A DNA stretch of 64,000 nucleotides from Cladophialophora immunda (taxonomy: Eukaryota; Ascomycota; Eurotiomycetes; Chaetothyriales; Herpotrichiellaceae). The notes beneath the pieces were generated by a model that saw only the letters and a list, made by a program, of their open reading frames with translations, was not told the DNA's origin and made no database searches. Both the position numbers and the translations under genes were made by a program. Below, in pieces: positions 1-12,094 of this stretch; the stretch's first letter is position 1; every line of letters begins with the position of its first letter. The DNA lies in the NCBI RefSeq assembly GCF_000835495.1, contig NW_015622548.1, positions 434,001 to 498,000 of the forward strand, in the 5' to 3' direction.

Positions 1-942
1 GCTACGGCCCCGATTTGGCTCACCCTCACTACCAAACAACATATCGTGGACAAGAACCGTCTTAAGCCCAGCAAAATTGCCGTCCCACATCCCCTCAACA
101 CATCGCCAGACCTTCGGATATGTCTCATTACCACCGATCCCCAACGAGCAGTGAAAAACGTGGTGGCTGACGCTTCATTTCCCCAACATCTCAAGTCTCG
201 AATCTCTCGAATAATCGGATATACCAAGCTCAAGGCGAGGTACAAGACATTTGAACAACTGAGAGAACTGCTCTCTGAACATGACCTCTTCCTCGCTGAC
301 GACCGCATCGTCACTCGTCTGCCAGCAATCCTGGGCAAAGTCTTTTACAAAGGAACCTCAAAAAGGCCCATCCCTATCATGATTGCTGACCCAAGGCGAG
401 ACAAGATGAACAAGCCGCAAACGTCAAAGGAAGGCGGTGGCGCTGCTCCCACCTCGCCAGCAGCGCTGGCCAAAGAAATCGAAAAAGCGATCAATGCTGT
501 TCCTGTCAGCCTGCGACCTGGTACACTCGTCGCCGTGCGAGTCGGCCTTTCCTCATTTAAGCCGGAGCAGCTGTCAGAAAATATTTCAACCATTGTTTCA
601 AGGTTGATCGAAAAGCACGTTGTGAAAGGATGGAGGAATGTAAGAGGCATTCACATAAAAGGTCAATCTTCGTTCGCAGTGCCCATATGGTTGGCAGACG
701 ACCTGTGGACCGAGCACGACGATATAATCACCGCGACCAACGACAATGAAGAGGATATCCAGCAAGGACAGAAGCGAAAGCGGCATGCAGCGAGCACAAT
801 AGGCCCCCAGGCTGGCTCTCGGAAGCGTCTGAAGGAAGACGAAAGAAAGAATGGAAAGTCCGTGGCTGATCAAGAGGCCGCTCGGGCACGGAAAAGCAAA
901 CTGGCTGCTCAGAAAGCGAAGGTGTTTGAGGAGCAAGTCTAA
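1..942 (+). CDS. CIC1: Ribosomal L1-domain ribosome biogenesis protein, Cic1/Utp30 type (5' partial)
   Basis: The reading frame is open from base 1, so the start codon and N-terminus lie outside the window and only the last 313 residues are present. It opens with PIWLTLTTKQHIVDKNRLKP, the typical start of the L1 fold in Cic1/Utp30/RSL1D1 proteins, and continues through the L1-like domain to about residue 230. A highly basic Lys/Arg tail follows, ending at a TAA. Cic1 is a nucleolar protein of 60S pre-ribosome assembly, first described as a proteasome-interacting protein; Utp30 is its 90S relative. The long basic tail favours Cic1, but the two were not separated by alignment. UPF2 follows on the same strand after 463 bases. 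Confidence 0.8.
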   Translation, partial: ATAPIWLTLTTKQHIVDKNRLKPSKIAVPHPLNTSPDLRICLITTDPQRAVKNVVADASFPQHLKSRISRIIGYTKLKARYKTFEQLRELLSEHDLFLADDRIVTRLPAILGKVFYKGTSKRPIPIMIADPRRDKMNKPQTSKEGGGAAPTSPAALAKEIEKAINAVPVSLRPGTLVAVRVGLSSFKPEQLSENISTIVSRLIEKHVVKGWRNVRGIHIKGQSSFAVPIWLADDLWTEHDDIITATNDNEEDIQQGQKRKRHAASTIGPQAGSRKRLKEDERKNGKSVADQEAARARKSKLAAQKAKVFEEQV

Positions 943-1405
943 GCCACGACCATGGCACACACGTGGAGGGCTGTCATGAATTTCATAGAGCGGCAGACAG
1001 AACCGTACCTAATGAGTAAGTGTCTGAAGTCACTCCAGTGGACAGTGTCATAAAGCGGACTATGATAAACAAGGCCGCTTTTACTTGCAGGTTCCATTCT
1101 CCGGGGACCGCTGCTGGCTGGCTGGCTCGTAAGGCTCGTAAGGGCTCGTAAGGGCTCTTGGCACCCATCATCGGGGCGGGCTTGAGCCAGCCCGATCCAG
1201 GCTTGGGTGAAAACATAATATTGCCCCTCCAACTGAATATCCCTGGAAAGTGATTCATTCACCCATCCGGTGCGCAACCGTACAGTGACGAACGCGTAGT
1301 GACATCTGCCGTTCGGTTTACAGTGCAGGATTCCTGCAGCTCCTCTGCTCCTTCTCCTGTCGTCATGCGAGCGTCAGGATCCTCTTTACAAAACCGCGGG
1401 CCGTC
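943..1405. other. Intergenic spacer between CIC1 and UPF2
   Basis: This 463-base spacer holds the 3' end of the L1-domain gene and the UPF2 promoter and leader. A short tandem repeat is listed separately. I see no coding frame that looks real and no clear TATA box. Confidence 0.6.
1113..1157. repeat. Short tandem repeats GGCT and GGCTCGTAAG
   Basis: Three GGCT-type units run directly into three near-perfect copies of GGCTCGTAAG (the later copies carry an extra G). The array sits in the UPF2 upstream region and looks like replication-slippage DNA. No function can be read from it. Confidence 0.7.
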
Positions 1406-4400
1406 ATGGACCGCAAGCGCAAGAGTAGGCTCACTCCGTTGCGTTGGGAGACCGCACACTGACAATCGGATCTCAGGAGAACTACGTGACCTAAATTTGC
1501 GCGTCTGGGCAGGCGCAAAGGGTACACATCCGTGTCGCGCCAGATGGGACCGACTCTAGCTGACACAAGCCGCAGATGTCTACGAAGTAGCAAACTCACT
1601 CGATTCGTCACTGAAGAAGAACACGGCGTTTATTAAACGACTCCGAACCGGGCTATCGTCTGCTGCACAAGACACCTTTCTGTCAGAGATCCGCACGCTG
1701 TCCCTCCAAAAGTACCTGTCCGAGATCACGACGGCCACAGCTGAAGGATTGGGTAGGCTCAAGACTGCGAGTGAGATTGCCACGGGTATCGAGGTTGTCA
1801 GTGCCCTACACCAAAGATTTGGACCCCAAGAGTTTACCAAGCAGCTGGCATGGCTTTTGGGCAAGGGTTTGACAACTCCGGACAAGGCTCAGGTGAAATT
1901 GTGGAGTCAGGAGGTCCGCGAACGTGAAGAGAAGGAGCGCCTGGTCCGACACCGAGTTCTCCTTCGCGTCGTCACTGAATTCTGGCTGTGCGGTATTCTT
2001 CGAAGCCTGGATGATGCGGATCGACCAGACGAAGCTACGCCGCGAGGCAAAGACGCCCCGTCCCAAATCGAGTCGAAGCTAAAGCCAACCACAAATGGTG
2101 TTCGACCCGACGCCTACGTTGAGCATGATCCTTTCCCTCTGGAGGTCCTCAAGGACTTGTTAGGCCATGACCCGGAGCACGCTAACCTCAGTCTGGCCGT
2201 TCTTTTCGTGAAGAACTTCGCCTGGGATGTGCTGGGACTCAAGCCACCGTCTGAGGAAGGCCGAAAAACAGTCGACGCAGACGGTCACGTCGTAGAGCAC
2301 GCCAAAGATGGCGATGCCTCCCCTGACTCCCCTGAGGAAGATGCGGCCATCATTCCCCAGCCAATCCGACAGAGATTCATCAACGTCTTAGAGCGATACT
2401 TGTCTACCGTCAAAACCCACGTCATTCGAGACCAAAGATCTCTCAACAACCAAAGCCGCCGAAATGCAGAGGCTTATGTCAAAAGTGGCGAAATCTTCGA
2501 AGACAGGCAGGCAAATTTCGAGAAGCAGGCCAAGGCTCAAGAGAAATTGGTGGCAAATGCCCAAGTCCTTTGTGATGTCCTCGGACAAGAAATGCCAGAT
2601 CTCGAGGAGAAAGACAGCGCAGAGATCGCTACGTCAGGGAGTGTTGGGATGATCAAGACAGGCGACTACCTCAAGGGCCAAGGTGAGAGCGCTGGCATCT
2701 GGGAAGACGAAGAAGAACGTCGTTTCTATGAGAATTTGGTCGATCTCAAGGGTCGAGTGCCGGCGATTCTCCTAGAAGATTCAAAAAAGAAGCTTGAATC
2801 AGACGATCGTGGTGAACCTTCCTCCACTCCGGTTGAAGGTGGGACGAACAAGCCTTTGGAGAACGATGAACAGTCTACCGCCATCACGAACAAGACGGTG
2901 GGTGCTCAAGTTGATGCCATTCTCCTACGCCTACCGGAACTGCAAACCAAGGATATGGTCGATCAGGTCGCTTTGGACTTCTGCTTCCTCAACTCCAAAG
3001 CCTCCCGAAATCGTTTGGTCAAGGCTATCCAAGAAGTCCCCAAAGGTCGGATCGATCTGCTCCCTCTGTATGCGCGACTTGCCGCCACTCTTGGGCAGTA
3101 CATGCCCGACGTCGTGCAGGGCCTGATTTCGCATCTGGATGACGAGTTCCGAAGCCTGCAGAGGCGGAAATCCAAAGATTTTCTGGGGCAGATCCGCATG
3201 GCCAACATTCGCTACCTGGCGGAACTCACCAAGTTTGGGGTCGTTCCAGAGCACGTCATTTTCCACTGCTTCAAAGTCAGCTTAGACGACTTTTCGAGGA
3301 TGAACATCGAGATCATCGCCCATCTGCTCGAAAACTGTGGTCGATATCTTCTACGTAATTCCGAGACCTCTCCTCGGATGACGTCTTTCCTCGAGACGTT
3401 GAACCGCAAGAAGTCCGCTCAGCACATGGGGGCTCAAGAGCGCATGTTGATTGAGAACGCTTTGTACTACGTCGACCCTCCCCAACGGGCCGCCATCCAA
3501 CAAAAAGAACGGACGCCGACAGAACTCTTCGTCCGACAGTTGGTATATGTGGATATGACCAAACGCAACTACATGAAGGTTCTCAAGACCATCCGGAAAC
3601 TGCATTGGGAAGAGAAGGAAGTTGTCCAGATGCTAGAGAAGATTTTCAGCAAGCCGGGAAAAGTCAAGTTCAGCAACATCCATCTCCTGGCAGTTCTCCT
3701 GCAGGCACTTTTCCGGTATCATCAAGACTTTGCTATTGGTATCATAGACAACGTCCTGGAACAAATCACTCTGGGTCTGGAGCAGAACGACTTCAAGTTC
3801 AATCAGCGAAGGGTGGCTGAGGTCAAATATCTGGGAGAGCTCTACAACTACAAGATGATCGACTCGACCGTGGTGTTCGACACGCTGTATCGGATCGTGA
3901 CATTTGGTCATGAAGGCGGAACACCCCAGCCTGGCAACTTCACACCGTTTGATCCCCCTGACGAGTTCTTCCGCATCCGCTTGATAAGCACCCTTCTCGA
4001 CACTTGTGGAATATGTTTCGACAGAGGTAGCTCCCGCAAAAAGCTCGACTTCTTCCTGACTTTCTTCCAATATTACATGGCCACAAAGGATCCCCTGCCG
4101 ATGGAGATTGAGTTTCTGGTGCAGGACACCTACTCTCTTGTCCGTCCTAACTGGAAGTTAGTTACCGAGCTTGGAGAAGCGGCCAATCTATTTGCTGAAG
4201 CTGTAAGCGCGAATTACAGACAGCAGGGGGCGGAGAAAAGTTTGGAGCAGCCGGATGATGTCGAAGACTCCGGCTCCGAAGATGCACTTGGCGAAGGTGA
4301 CGCTGAACTTGAGGCTGAAATTGCGCGATCGTCGGATGAAGACGGCGAGGTAAGCACCGTGTCGGCTTCGGTTGAGATCATCTACTGACTTCGAGGAGGG

Positions 4401-5226
4401 TGTTGCAGAAGAGGATACTGGTGAAGAGAAAGAGGACGATGAATCAGACGAAGAAGAACAGATTGTCGTCCTGCGTCAAGAGGAACACCTGGATCCAGAG
4501 GCCGAAGCCGAGTTTGACCGCGCGTTCGAGAAGATGATGGCTGAAAGCTTGGACTCCCGCAAATTCGAGCGCAAGACTCACTTCGACGTACCTTTACCCA
4601 TTCGTAAGATTCAACGAGCGCCAGTCGAGCCGAATGAGGATGAGCCCAGTCCTGCTCCCCAAGCTGAACCTAACACCATGGCGTTTTCGTTGATGACAAA
4701 GAAGGGGAATCGACAACAAGCAAGTAATCCCCTTTGAACCATACTTGGACTAATAACCCTGGTAAGGTCCAGTTGGAACCCATTACTGACCACTTTCTAG
4801 ACAAAGACAATTGAACTACCCTCGGACTCGAGCTTTGCCGTCTCAATGAAGTCGCAACAGGCCGCCGAAAGGGAGGAACAACAGCGCATCAAGAACCTGG
4901 TCCTGAATTATGATCTGCGCGAAGATGACCAACACGATGGTATTCCCAATGGATTTCCTTGTGGCCCTATAGTCCAACCTCCCTTGGGGAAGAACCGCAA
5001 TACTAAAGGCCTCAAATTAGGACCCGATCACTACAATCCTTCCCTCAGCCGTGCTGAGAGATCGGGACGCCATGCGCCCCGAGCGAGAAGACTCAATTTG
5101 AGCGACGTTGACTGGTACGGCACCAAGAAATCACGTCCCACATCGGTAACGTGCGAGAAAGAGGCGCCGAACAGCTCTCAATCACCGCACAAGCACTCCC
5201 CCATTGCCTCAAAGAAGCCAGGCTGA
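1406..5226 (+). CDS. UPF2: Nonsense-mediated mRNA decay factor Upf2 (Nmd2), five exons
   Basis: Exons: 1406-1424, 1477-1521, 1576-4349, 4396-4719 and 4801-5226, giving 1,195 residues. The start was chosen because the 19-base first exon plus the 45-base second exon read MDRKRKRELRDLNLRVWAGA, the usual fungal Upf2 N-terminus, followed by SLKKNTAFIKRLRTG. Upf2 bridges Upf1 and Upf3 in the surveillance complex. Three MIF4G-type helical regions fill roughly residues 25-860. A long acidic stretch lies at about 900-970, and the conserved C-terminal Upf1-binding part (GNRQQ, then TKTIELPSDSSFAV) follows. The join between GNRQQ and TKT needs a GC-AG intron. Intron 3 (4350-4395) could end three bases later at an alternative AG. 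Length is normal for the family. Confidence 0.93.
4720..4800 (+). other. GC-AG intron in UPF2
   Basis: The conserved protein continues from GNRQQ directly to TKTIELP only if the exon ends at 4719. The intron then starts GCAAGT, the strong consensus of the GC-donor class, and ends TTTCTAG. A TACTGAC branch site lies about 14 bases before the acceptor. The nearby GT at 4724 would give a stop four codons into the next exon. Confidence 0.85.
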
Positions 5227-5612
5227 TTGGCCGCTTGGCCTCAATAGGACATGAAACTCTCCGCTTAGCTCATCACTCAGCAGCCGACTCTGGTCCGCAT
5301 ACTCTGTGAACCTGTTGCGCCACTCCACTCCGGCGGTGGTTGCAGCAAAGCCATTCCTCGCCAGGTGGTTACAAGGTCGCAGCACATGCGCCGACCATGA
5401 AGAGTCCAGGCACTCCGCGGCCTCGAAGCAAAGATGGACAAGCGAGACCTGCCATGAAAACAGCATCTGACCAAGACCCCGACCGCCGCCCTCCTGTTTT
5501 GGCCGCTAGTGGGTCGGAAGAAAGCACGGAGAGTCAACCCGCAACAAAGACTTGGCTCCAACCTGCACCAACCTTGTCAGGAGACGACCGGTCACTATCC
5601 ACAATACCAGCC
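5227..5612. other. Convergent 3' spacer, UPF2 / TPK
   Basis: Between two convergent stop codons. Open frames run across it on the plus strand, but they lie partly antisense to the TPK gene and show no recognisable protein. Presumably 3' untranslated sequence of both genes. Confidence 0.5.
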
Positions 5613-6425
5613 TTATTCGCAAGTAACCGTGAGACGTTTGTCCAGTTCCAAGGTGAACAATGGTCTCGGACCCTCGAAGGAAATGTCGATTTCGGAGGAC
5701 CGTATGTGGTTACTGGTACTCACTTGGCCTCCGAACTCAGTGGGCCATCGTTCAACGTCCCACTCAAGACCTTTTGTGGTCAGGAGAATGCGCCCGAGAA
5801 TAGGGAGGATTCCTACGTTCTCTGCAAAATAACCGGGTTCGAGGTGGATGCGATTGCGGCCATCAGCTAGAACAAATGACAAACTCTGTTCTGACAATAG
5901 ATAAATGCGGCCCCTCAAAAGTGCCGGTTGGTTCTCCGCCATGAAAAGATGGTGGACTTGCGAAAAGCCTTGGTCTACCCGACCTCCGAGACCTCCTAGT
6001 ACGACGACGTCCATAATGGGCTGTATCTCTTCGCCGCGATCCGATGCGTCATGCCCATGCTTTGTTATTGCCCAGTCGCGAATCCATTTGAGACACTTTG
6101 TGAAGTCCGTAGAGTACTGATCCGGGTCCTTAATCACTTCAGTCCCTAGAGAGCGATAATGCTCTCCGACCGCCTCTGTCAGGGAATCAAGATCCCCAAT
6201 AATAGCATCCGGAACGCGGCGCTTTAACTTTGACACGCCGTTCTGCGCGGCTTTGTCGTACTTGTACAGCCTGTCGGCGCCAGCGTCGGCGCACACGAGT
6301 AACGAGGCTGACCCGATAACGGCATTCAGGGCGTGTTTGTTCACGGGCTGGTTGAGGACGATGATTGCGTAGGGATGGGTTGGTTTGCTGTTCAAAAGGC
6401 CGCAGGGATGCCAATCTGTCACCAT
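5613..6425 (-). CDS. THI80: Thiamine pyrophosphokinase
   Basis: A single exon of 270 residues. It transfers pyrophosphate from ATP to thiamine to make the cofactor thiamine diphosphate. Family signatures appear in order: FALL/AIIVLNQP-type first strand, CADAGADRLY, IIGDLDSL with its metal-binding acidic residues, DPDQYSTDFTKCL, and GGLGGRVDQGFSQVHHL, followed by the C-terminal thiamine-binding beta domain (Ser-Thr-Ser-Asn near the end). The frame stays open further upstream but contains no ATG there, so the start is the ATG at 6425. It is convergent with UPF2 and shares an 847-base upstream region with the divergent GHKL-ATPase gene. Confidence 0.92.
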   Translation of the reverse strand: MVTDWHPCGLLNSKPTHPYAIIVLNQPVNKHALNAVIGSASLLVCADAGADRLYKYDKAAQNGVSKLKRRVPDAIIGDLDSLTEAVGEHYRSLGTEVIKDPDQYSTDFTKCLKWIRDWAITKHGHDASDRGEEIQPIMDVVVLGGLGGRVDQGFSQVHHLFMAENQPALLRGRIYLLSEQSLSFVLADGRNRIHLEPGYFAENVGILPILGRILLTTKGLEWDVERWPTEFGGQVSTSNHIRSSEIDISFEGPRPLFTLELDKRLTVTCE

Positions 6426-7272
6426 TCTCGCCGAATGCTCTCCCTGCCGCACGTCTTGAGGCCCACGGTAAAAGTAGATTGCTAGATCTCGCCAGCCAGG
6501 TGATCGATCTTCTTTGGTGACAAGGATGATGATGATGCACGATTGCTCCCGATGCTTGGCGCAAAGAGTCGGGAAATCGGAGATGCGGAAAAACGTGGAT
6601 TCCGAAATCACGTGTCAGGGCCCACTGGTCAGGCCGCTTTTAAGAAAACAAGGCGTATTGGGTGTTTACGATAAAACCATAAAGCGGCATCATTCTCAAC
6701 CTAAAACGCGTGTATCTACTTCCCCTCTCGGCCCCTCCTCCAGATTCAGCCTTACTTGTTCATGCCACGCCCTTTGTCCCCTTTCGTACCACTTGTACTC
6801 GGTCGGCTCCTCGCCCACAACCAAAACTGCTCTATGGACTGCTAGACAAGTGACCGAAGTCTCCACTCGTTCACAATATCACCGCTACTGCTCCCAATGC
6901 ATCGGACCTTCGTGGTCTCCCTCAAGCTTCTCTGGTTCTGTGGGCCTTTAAGTGCATGGCAGCCTGCAGGCAGCCGCGCGCCCTAAAGATGCATGCTGTC
7001 CTCTTCTCACAGTCCTTTCACCACCCGCTTGGATGCACCGGGTGCTAGGGAATAACTTGTCCGATGCTAACGAGATGGTTGCCTTGCTCAGCCTTTCCGT
7101 TCTCTTGGCGAGGTCAAGGCATGGCAAACTCGCAATCTGCCTTGCTTTGCCTGAGTCAAGTCACTTCGCGGGGCGCCAGTCATTCGGCTCCTGTAACAGC
7201 TACAAAAGGCTGTGTTGTCTCTCAAGTGGCCATCGAGCTTGCTAGTTCTCTTGCTCCATTGAGACTTCCAAG
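6426..7272. promoter_or_regulatory. Shared divergent promoter region, TPK / GHKL-ATPase gene
   Basis: 847 bases between two divergent start codons. It is pyrimidine-rich toward the plus-strand gene. No convincing coding frame is visible. A THI-type riboswitch was looked for by eye (CTGAGA/ACCNGATC elements) and not found. Confidence 0.5.
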
Positions 7273-10200
7273 ATGGTGCAGCTAAACAGAGATCAGGCTG
7301 TCCAGAAAGCTCAACGCCATATTGACACCATAAGAAAAGAAGCTGGACTGGACGACACCAGTGCAAAGAGCCGAAATGTCGAGAACCTCCAGAACGCTCT
7401 TCACACGTGAACAGTCCCTCGCTTTCCTCTGTCATGAGTCACTGTCTAACCATGCCGTAGTCTCGCAGATGAGCTGTACCAGAAGTCCACTCATTTCCTC
7501 CTCGAGCTTATACAGAATGCCGACGACAACGAGTATGATGCCGCCGAACCTAGCATCTCGCTAACGTACCAGAATCGACGTCTGAGGATCGATTGTAATG
7601 AGAAGGGCTTCAGTGAAAAGAATGTGGAGGCCATCTGTAGGGTGGGCAGCAGCACCAAAGCTGGCGTTAATCGCGCTACCGCGTATGTCGGAGAGAAAGG
7701 CATTGGTTTCAAGTCGGTCTTCAAGGCTGCTGACGTTGTCTGGATCTCGTCCAACTCCTACACCTTCAAATTCGACAAGAGACAAGTCCTAGGTATGATT
7801 GCGCCTATCTGGGAGCCGTTCCCTGAGCCCGCTATTCCGTTCATGACATCTATGCTCCTGCAATTGTCTCCGCAGTACGACGAGAGGCGGCTGGTCTCGG
7901 ACTTGAGAGGCTTCGACCCGCGTATGCTCATGTTTCTCCGCCGCTTGAGAAACGTAACGATTACGATTCGAGAGGGCGAACTGGCCTGGCAGACCACTTT
8001 CAGGAAAAGCGTCGGTACGAGCCACGGCGAGACAGCAATTGAGTTGACTCGAGATGGGGAAGTCACGAAGTATCTTGTCAGCTCACACGTTGCTACAAAT
8101 CTTCCGGTCGAGCCCAAGCGTCCTGGCGCAAGGGAGTCCCAGATCCTGCTTGCCTTTCCCGACGTCACGGACCAGCCATTGACGTCTCAAAAGGTGTATG
8201 CCTTCCTTCCGATTCGAGACTATGGCTTCAAGGTATGTAGACATTTATCATCAGGGGCCAACATACGCTCACTGATTCTCTTTAGTTTCTTCTTCAGGGA
8301 GATTTTCTACTTTCTGCGAGCCGAGAGGACGTTTTGACAGACTCCCCATGGAATTGGGCCCTTCGAAGAGAATTTATCAAAGCGTTTGTTGCTGTCACTA
8401 GAGCATACAGCCACGGTCAATTGTGTTATATCTGGCCTCGATTCATCCCATTCAAGATGACTCAGCGCCATTTCTTCGAACCAGCCAGACGAGAAATCAT
8501 TGAAACGCTCTCTCGACAGCCAGTGTTGAAGTCCAGAGCCCAAGAACTAATGATGCCGTCCTCCTTAACATATGTTCCCTTGGATTTCTGCGACAGGCAA
8601 GGGGTCCCGATGACTTCATCCCCATTGAACGACCTGGCATATCTGTGTCATAAATATGATGTCTCCCTTCACGATAACCTGGAAGCACTAGGCGTCACAA
8701 AAATGACCGCAGCCATATTCTTGGAGCATTTGGATCTCTATATCAAACAAAACACCGCGCTATTTCAGAAGATGAAATCAGTTGAGTGGCATACACGGCT
8801 TGCAGAAATTCTTTTGAAGCTGTCTTTCGACACCGAACAGCATGAGAAGCTTTGCAAGCTACCGATCATTCCTCTCAACGACGGTCGATGGGTCTCTGCC
8901 CAAGAGAAGGCTATCTTTCTCCCTCAAGAAGCCGAAAATTCCATGGCCCCTGAGGGCCTCGCATTCCGACTAGTTCGAGAAGATGCTGCCAACAATCCCA
9001 CAGCTCGATCTCTATATCTTCAGCTCGGACTCAAGGTCTTCGGCCAGGATGCCATCGCCGATTGCCTCCTCCATGTTCATACTCAGCCTTTGTTCAACCC
9101 AAGAAGCTTTACCGTCAAACATCTGATATCCCAGGCGATGTTCCTCTTCAGAGCCAGAGTACATGACTATGAGGTCAGATATCTTTGGTTCGCCACATCG
9201 GATGGTTCCGGTCGCTCTCGCGCAGAGAGTGCATACCTGCCGTCGCAGGCTCCGTTTGCAGCGAGTCAGTACTTTGCTGGTCGGAAAGATATCGATTTCA
9301 TACATCCACATTATTTGGACGCTGTCAAGGATGACCAAGCGAATTGGCTTGAGTGGCTGGAGAACGCGGCGAAAATCTCTATTCTGCCACGCCTCACCCA
9401 GGTCGACGGACAATCACCGCACTCCTTTGGACTATCTCGCCACTTTACCCTGATCATGCAGAATTTCAAGTCTAGAGATTTTCTGGTCCTTCTGAGAGAT
9501 AACTGGGGCTATTACTCGCGCTGGCTCGAAGATGATGCTGGCGGTGCTCGAGATGACTCCAGGTCGGCGAGACAGGCATGTCGAGAGAGACTCAGAAATT
9601 CGCTGCAAGAAGCGCATGTGGAGTGCCTTGGAGGTGCGAAAAAGTCCCTGCGGGACGTATTCCTGCCAATTCCGGAACTTGTCCAGCAGGCAAATGGCCA
9701 GGTGCCATTCGTTGATATCGACGACCCTCTCGACCCACGTTGGCAGAGGTTGAAGATCTTGGGGCTTGGTGTCGAGGGCGACGTTCGTTTCTATCTCCGA
9801 TGTCTATATGCAATGAGCGGTACGTCAGATGCAATTGTTATCGACCGCGCTGGTTTAATGCTTGAACAAATCCAAGCCCGATGCTCAGAACTGCCGGACT
9901 TAGTGAGGCAGTCATTCGAACAGAAGCCGCTTATTTGCATCCCTAACAAAAGAGCTGGAGGTGAACCCCGCTGGGTCAAGGTGCAAGATTGCTTGTGGAG
10001 CGGTCCAGAATGCCTTCGACGATTTGTTGCTCTGAAGAACATATACCCATCTTGTCAGCGGCTTTTCCGCGACTTCTTCCTGCTCCCGGACGCGGGCATT
10101 GCGGACCTCATACGCGAGACCAAATTAGTCAATGTCGGCGACCCGCTGTCTTACATCAAAGCTCTGTTTCTCGAAATTGAAAAGCATCTTGAGAAGGACG

Positions 10201-12094
10201 AGACGACGACGGCTATCGACTCACTTCAGACACATTCCATATGGCCAGTCTATAAGACAAGCAACGAGGACCAGTGGGATATGCTCGGGTGCGCCAAAAA
10301 CTCGGACGCGTGGTTCATTGCCGACAGAGCACATTTGCTGGAGAGTTTCTGTGGGATCGTGCCTTTGCTCGCTTTCCAGGTCGAGGACGTCCTGAAACTC
10401 CCACTCCTGATTCGGAAACTGGGCGGTGACAAGCGACGATTGACTCGAGCAGTCACGAGCATCGCAGAGACTGTTGGTATCTTACGACCCGATCCCAATC
10501 GGCAAGCCGACCTACGGTCAAGAGCCGAATTCGTAGCCAGGTGAGTACTGCTCCGCTATCCAGCGACCAGTTGACTGCGTCCCTTTTGTATTTGAAAAAC
10601 TTTAATAACCAAAACTCGCCGCTAGACTTATGCCTAAAAAAGAACATGGCAAGAGGGAAAAGGTGGCCAAGCTCAAATCGTTGCAGGCATTCTCCACTAC
10701 AAGAGTCATTCAAAAGTGGTCCGTGAAAGTTGGCTTGGACAACCGGTCGGGGCGATCGAAGGATGGGAACGTTGTTCTGTCGACTGAACACAGCCATCTC
10801 GAAATCTACGTGAAAAACGGGTATTTTGAATCACACAAGGTTCCCAGAGATCTAATCGAGGCCATCGCTGGCTTCTGTGGGGTCGAAGACAAGGGCTTGT
10901 TTCTCCTTACTGTTGCCCTACAAGAAGACATTTCGAACATTCAGAAATGCTTCCAAGAGCATGGCGTTCCTGCTCTCAACCTTGATGACGACGCAGCAGA
11001 AGAGTTTGAAGACATTGACGACTTCGACCCGCGAAAGTCCCAGGGCCGGGGCACAGCGACGACGAGTGGACCGAGCCAGAATGGTAAAAAGGGCTTGCTC
11101 AAGGGAGACCTGGTGCGTATGTTCACAGCTGTTAGCATATTTTCTACAAACAGTGGCCCCGGTTATATTTTTAAAAGGAATGGTCTCAACAACTCCGACG
11201 AGGCTTTTGTGATAGATAGCGGACTCGGTGGCCTCAGCGCCGACGATCTCTATGTGGAAGACGAAGAGGATGAGGATGACGCCAAATCTGTCGTGTCCCG
11301 AGCGTCCTCGACACTTTCTGGTTCAACGCTCGGTGGCAGTAAGATGAGAATCTTTGCTGCAGTCCCCGCGAGAATGATGCGACGAAGTACCGTCTTCTCT
11401 GACAATGTGCGTCGAGAGACCGACGATAATCTCGAGTTTCTTGGTCAGAAGAAGGTATGGCCTACCATGTTGAAGCCTGTCTCAAAATCCATGTAGGCAT
11501 GAACAACGTGACTTTGATACTGACGAGCGCTGCAGGTTTCAGAAGAACTACGACGGATGCTCAACAACGGCTACGATCCAGATGTCCACTGGACGAGCAG
11601 TCTGAGGACAAGAAATGGACACAAAGCATTCATTCGGGGCCAGAATACCAATGGCAAGTCCAAGCTCTACGCCAGCTTCACGATCACCGACACCAGCGGA
11701 ATGTTCAGTCGGTATGTCGCAGAATGCTATCCAGAGGCTAGGAGATGGATCAAGCGTCCGCCCGTGTATCATCTTGATGTGAGAACGACCAAGGGCGACT
11801 TGGCCTCTGAGTTCTCTTATAGCAATGCCCAATGGAAGATGGTGAGTCGGTGTCAACAATGTCGCCAGCATATTCCGGTCTAATGCTTTGCAACAGGCTC
11901 GTACATACACGATTCCCGATTCTACGGACACCAGCATTCCAACAGATGTGTACTTCCTCGTCCGCGTCTTTAATGCAGACAAGGAGCCAGAAGTACAGTT
12001 CCTGCTAGACCCTTGGTCACTCTTCCTCCAGGACAACTTGCGGCTGAAGGCAGAGAAGGAGTATCGTGCTAACGTTCACGGGCTCAAGGTGTGA
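7273..12094 (+). CDS. Large GHKL-ATPase protein with C-terminal DUF3883 (NOV-like) domain
   Basis: Six exons: 7273-7406, 7461-8232, 8286-10540, 10626-11454, 11536-11841 and 11897-12094, giving 1,497 residues. The N-terminal Hsp90-like ATPase fold shows the N-box FLLELIQNADDNEY near residue 60 and the glycine motif GEKGIGFKS near residue 123. A long middle part of more than 1,000 residues has no motif I recognise. The C-terminus contains HLDVRTTKGDL near residue 1408 and DVYFLVRVFN, matching DUF3883, the domain ending plant NO VEIN proteins. An acidic, Ser-rich linker lies around residues 1250-1300. This is the sacsin/NOV-type architecture; the biochemical function in fungi is unknown. Intron joins agree with the protein on both sides. 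Confidence 0.85.

Noticed and set aside
5613..6611. N-terminally extended thiamine pyrophosphokinase
   Set aside because: The extra 62 codons contain no ATG; only a GTG opens the frame, so the start at 6425 was used.
6426..7272. Thiamine-pyrophosphate riboswitch near the TPK gene
   Set aside because: Fungal THI genes can carry one, but the conserved CTGAGA and ACC-GATC elements were not found by eye here or in the introns nearby.
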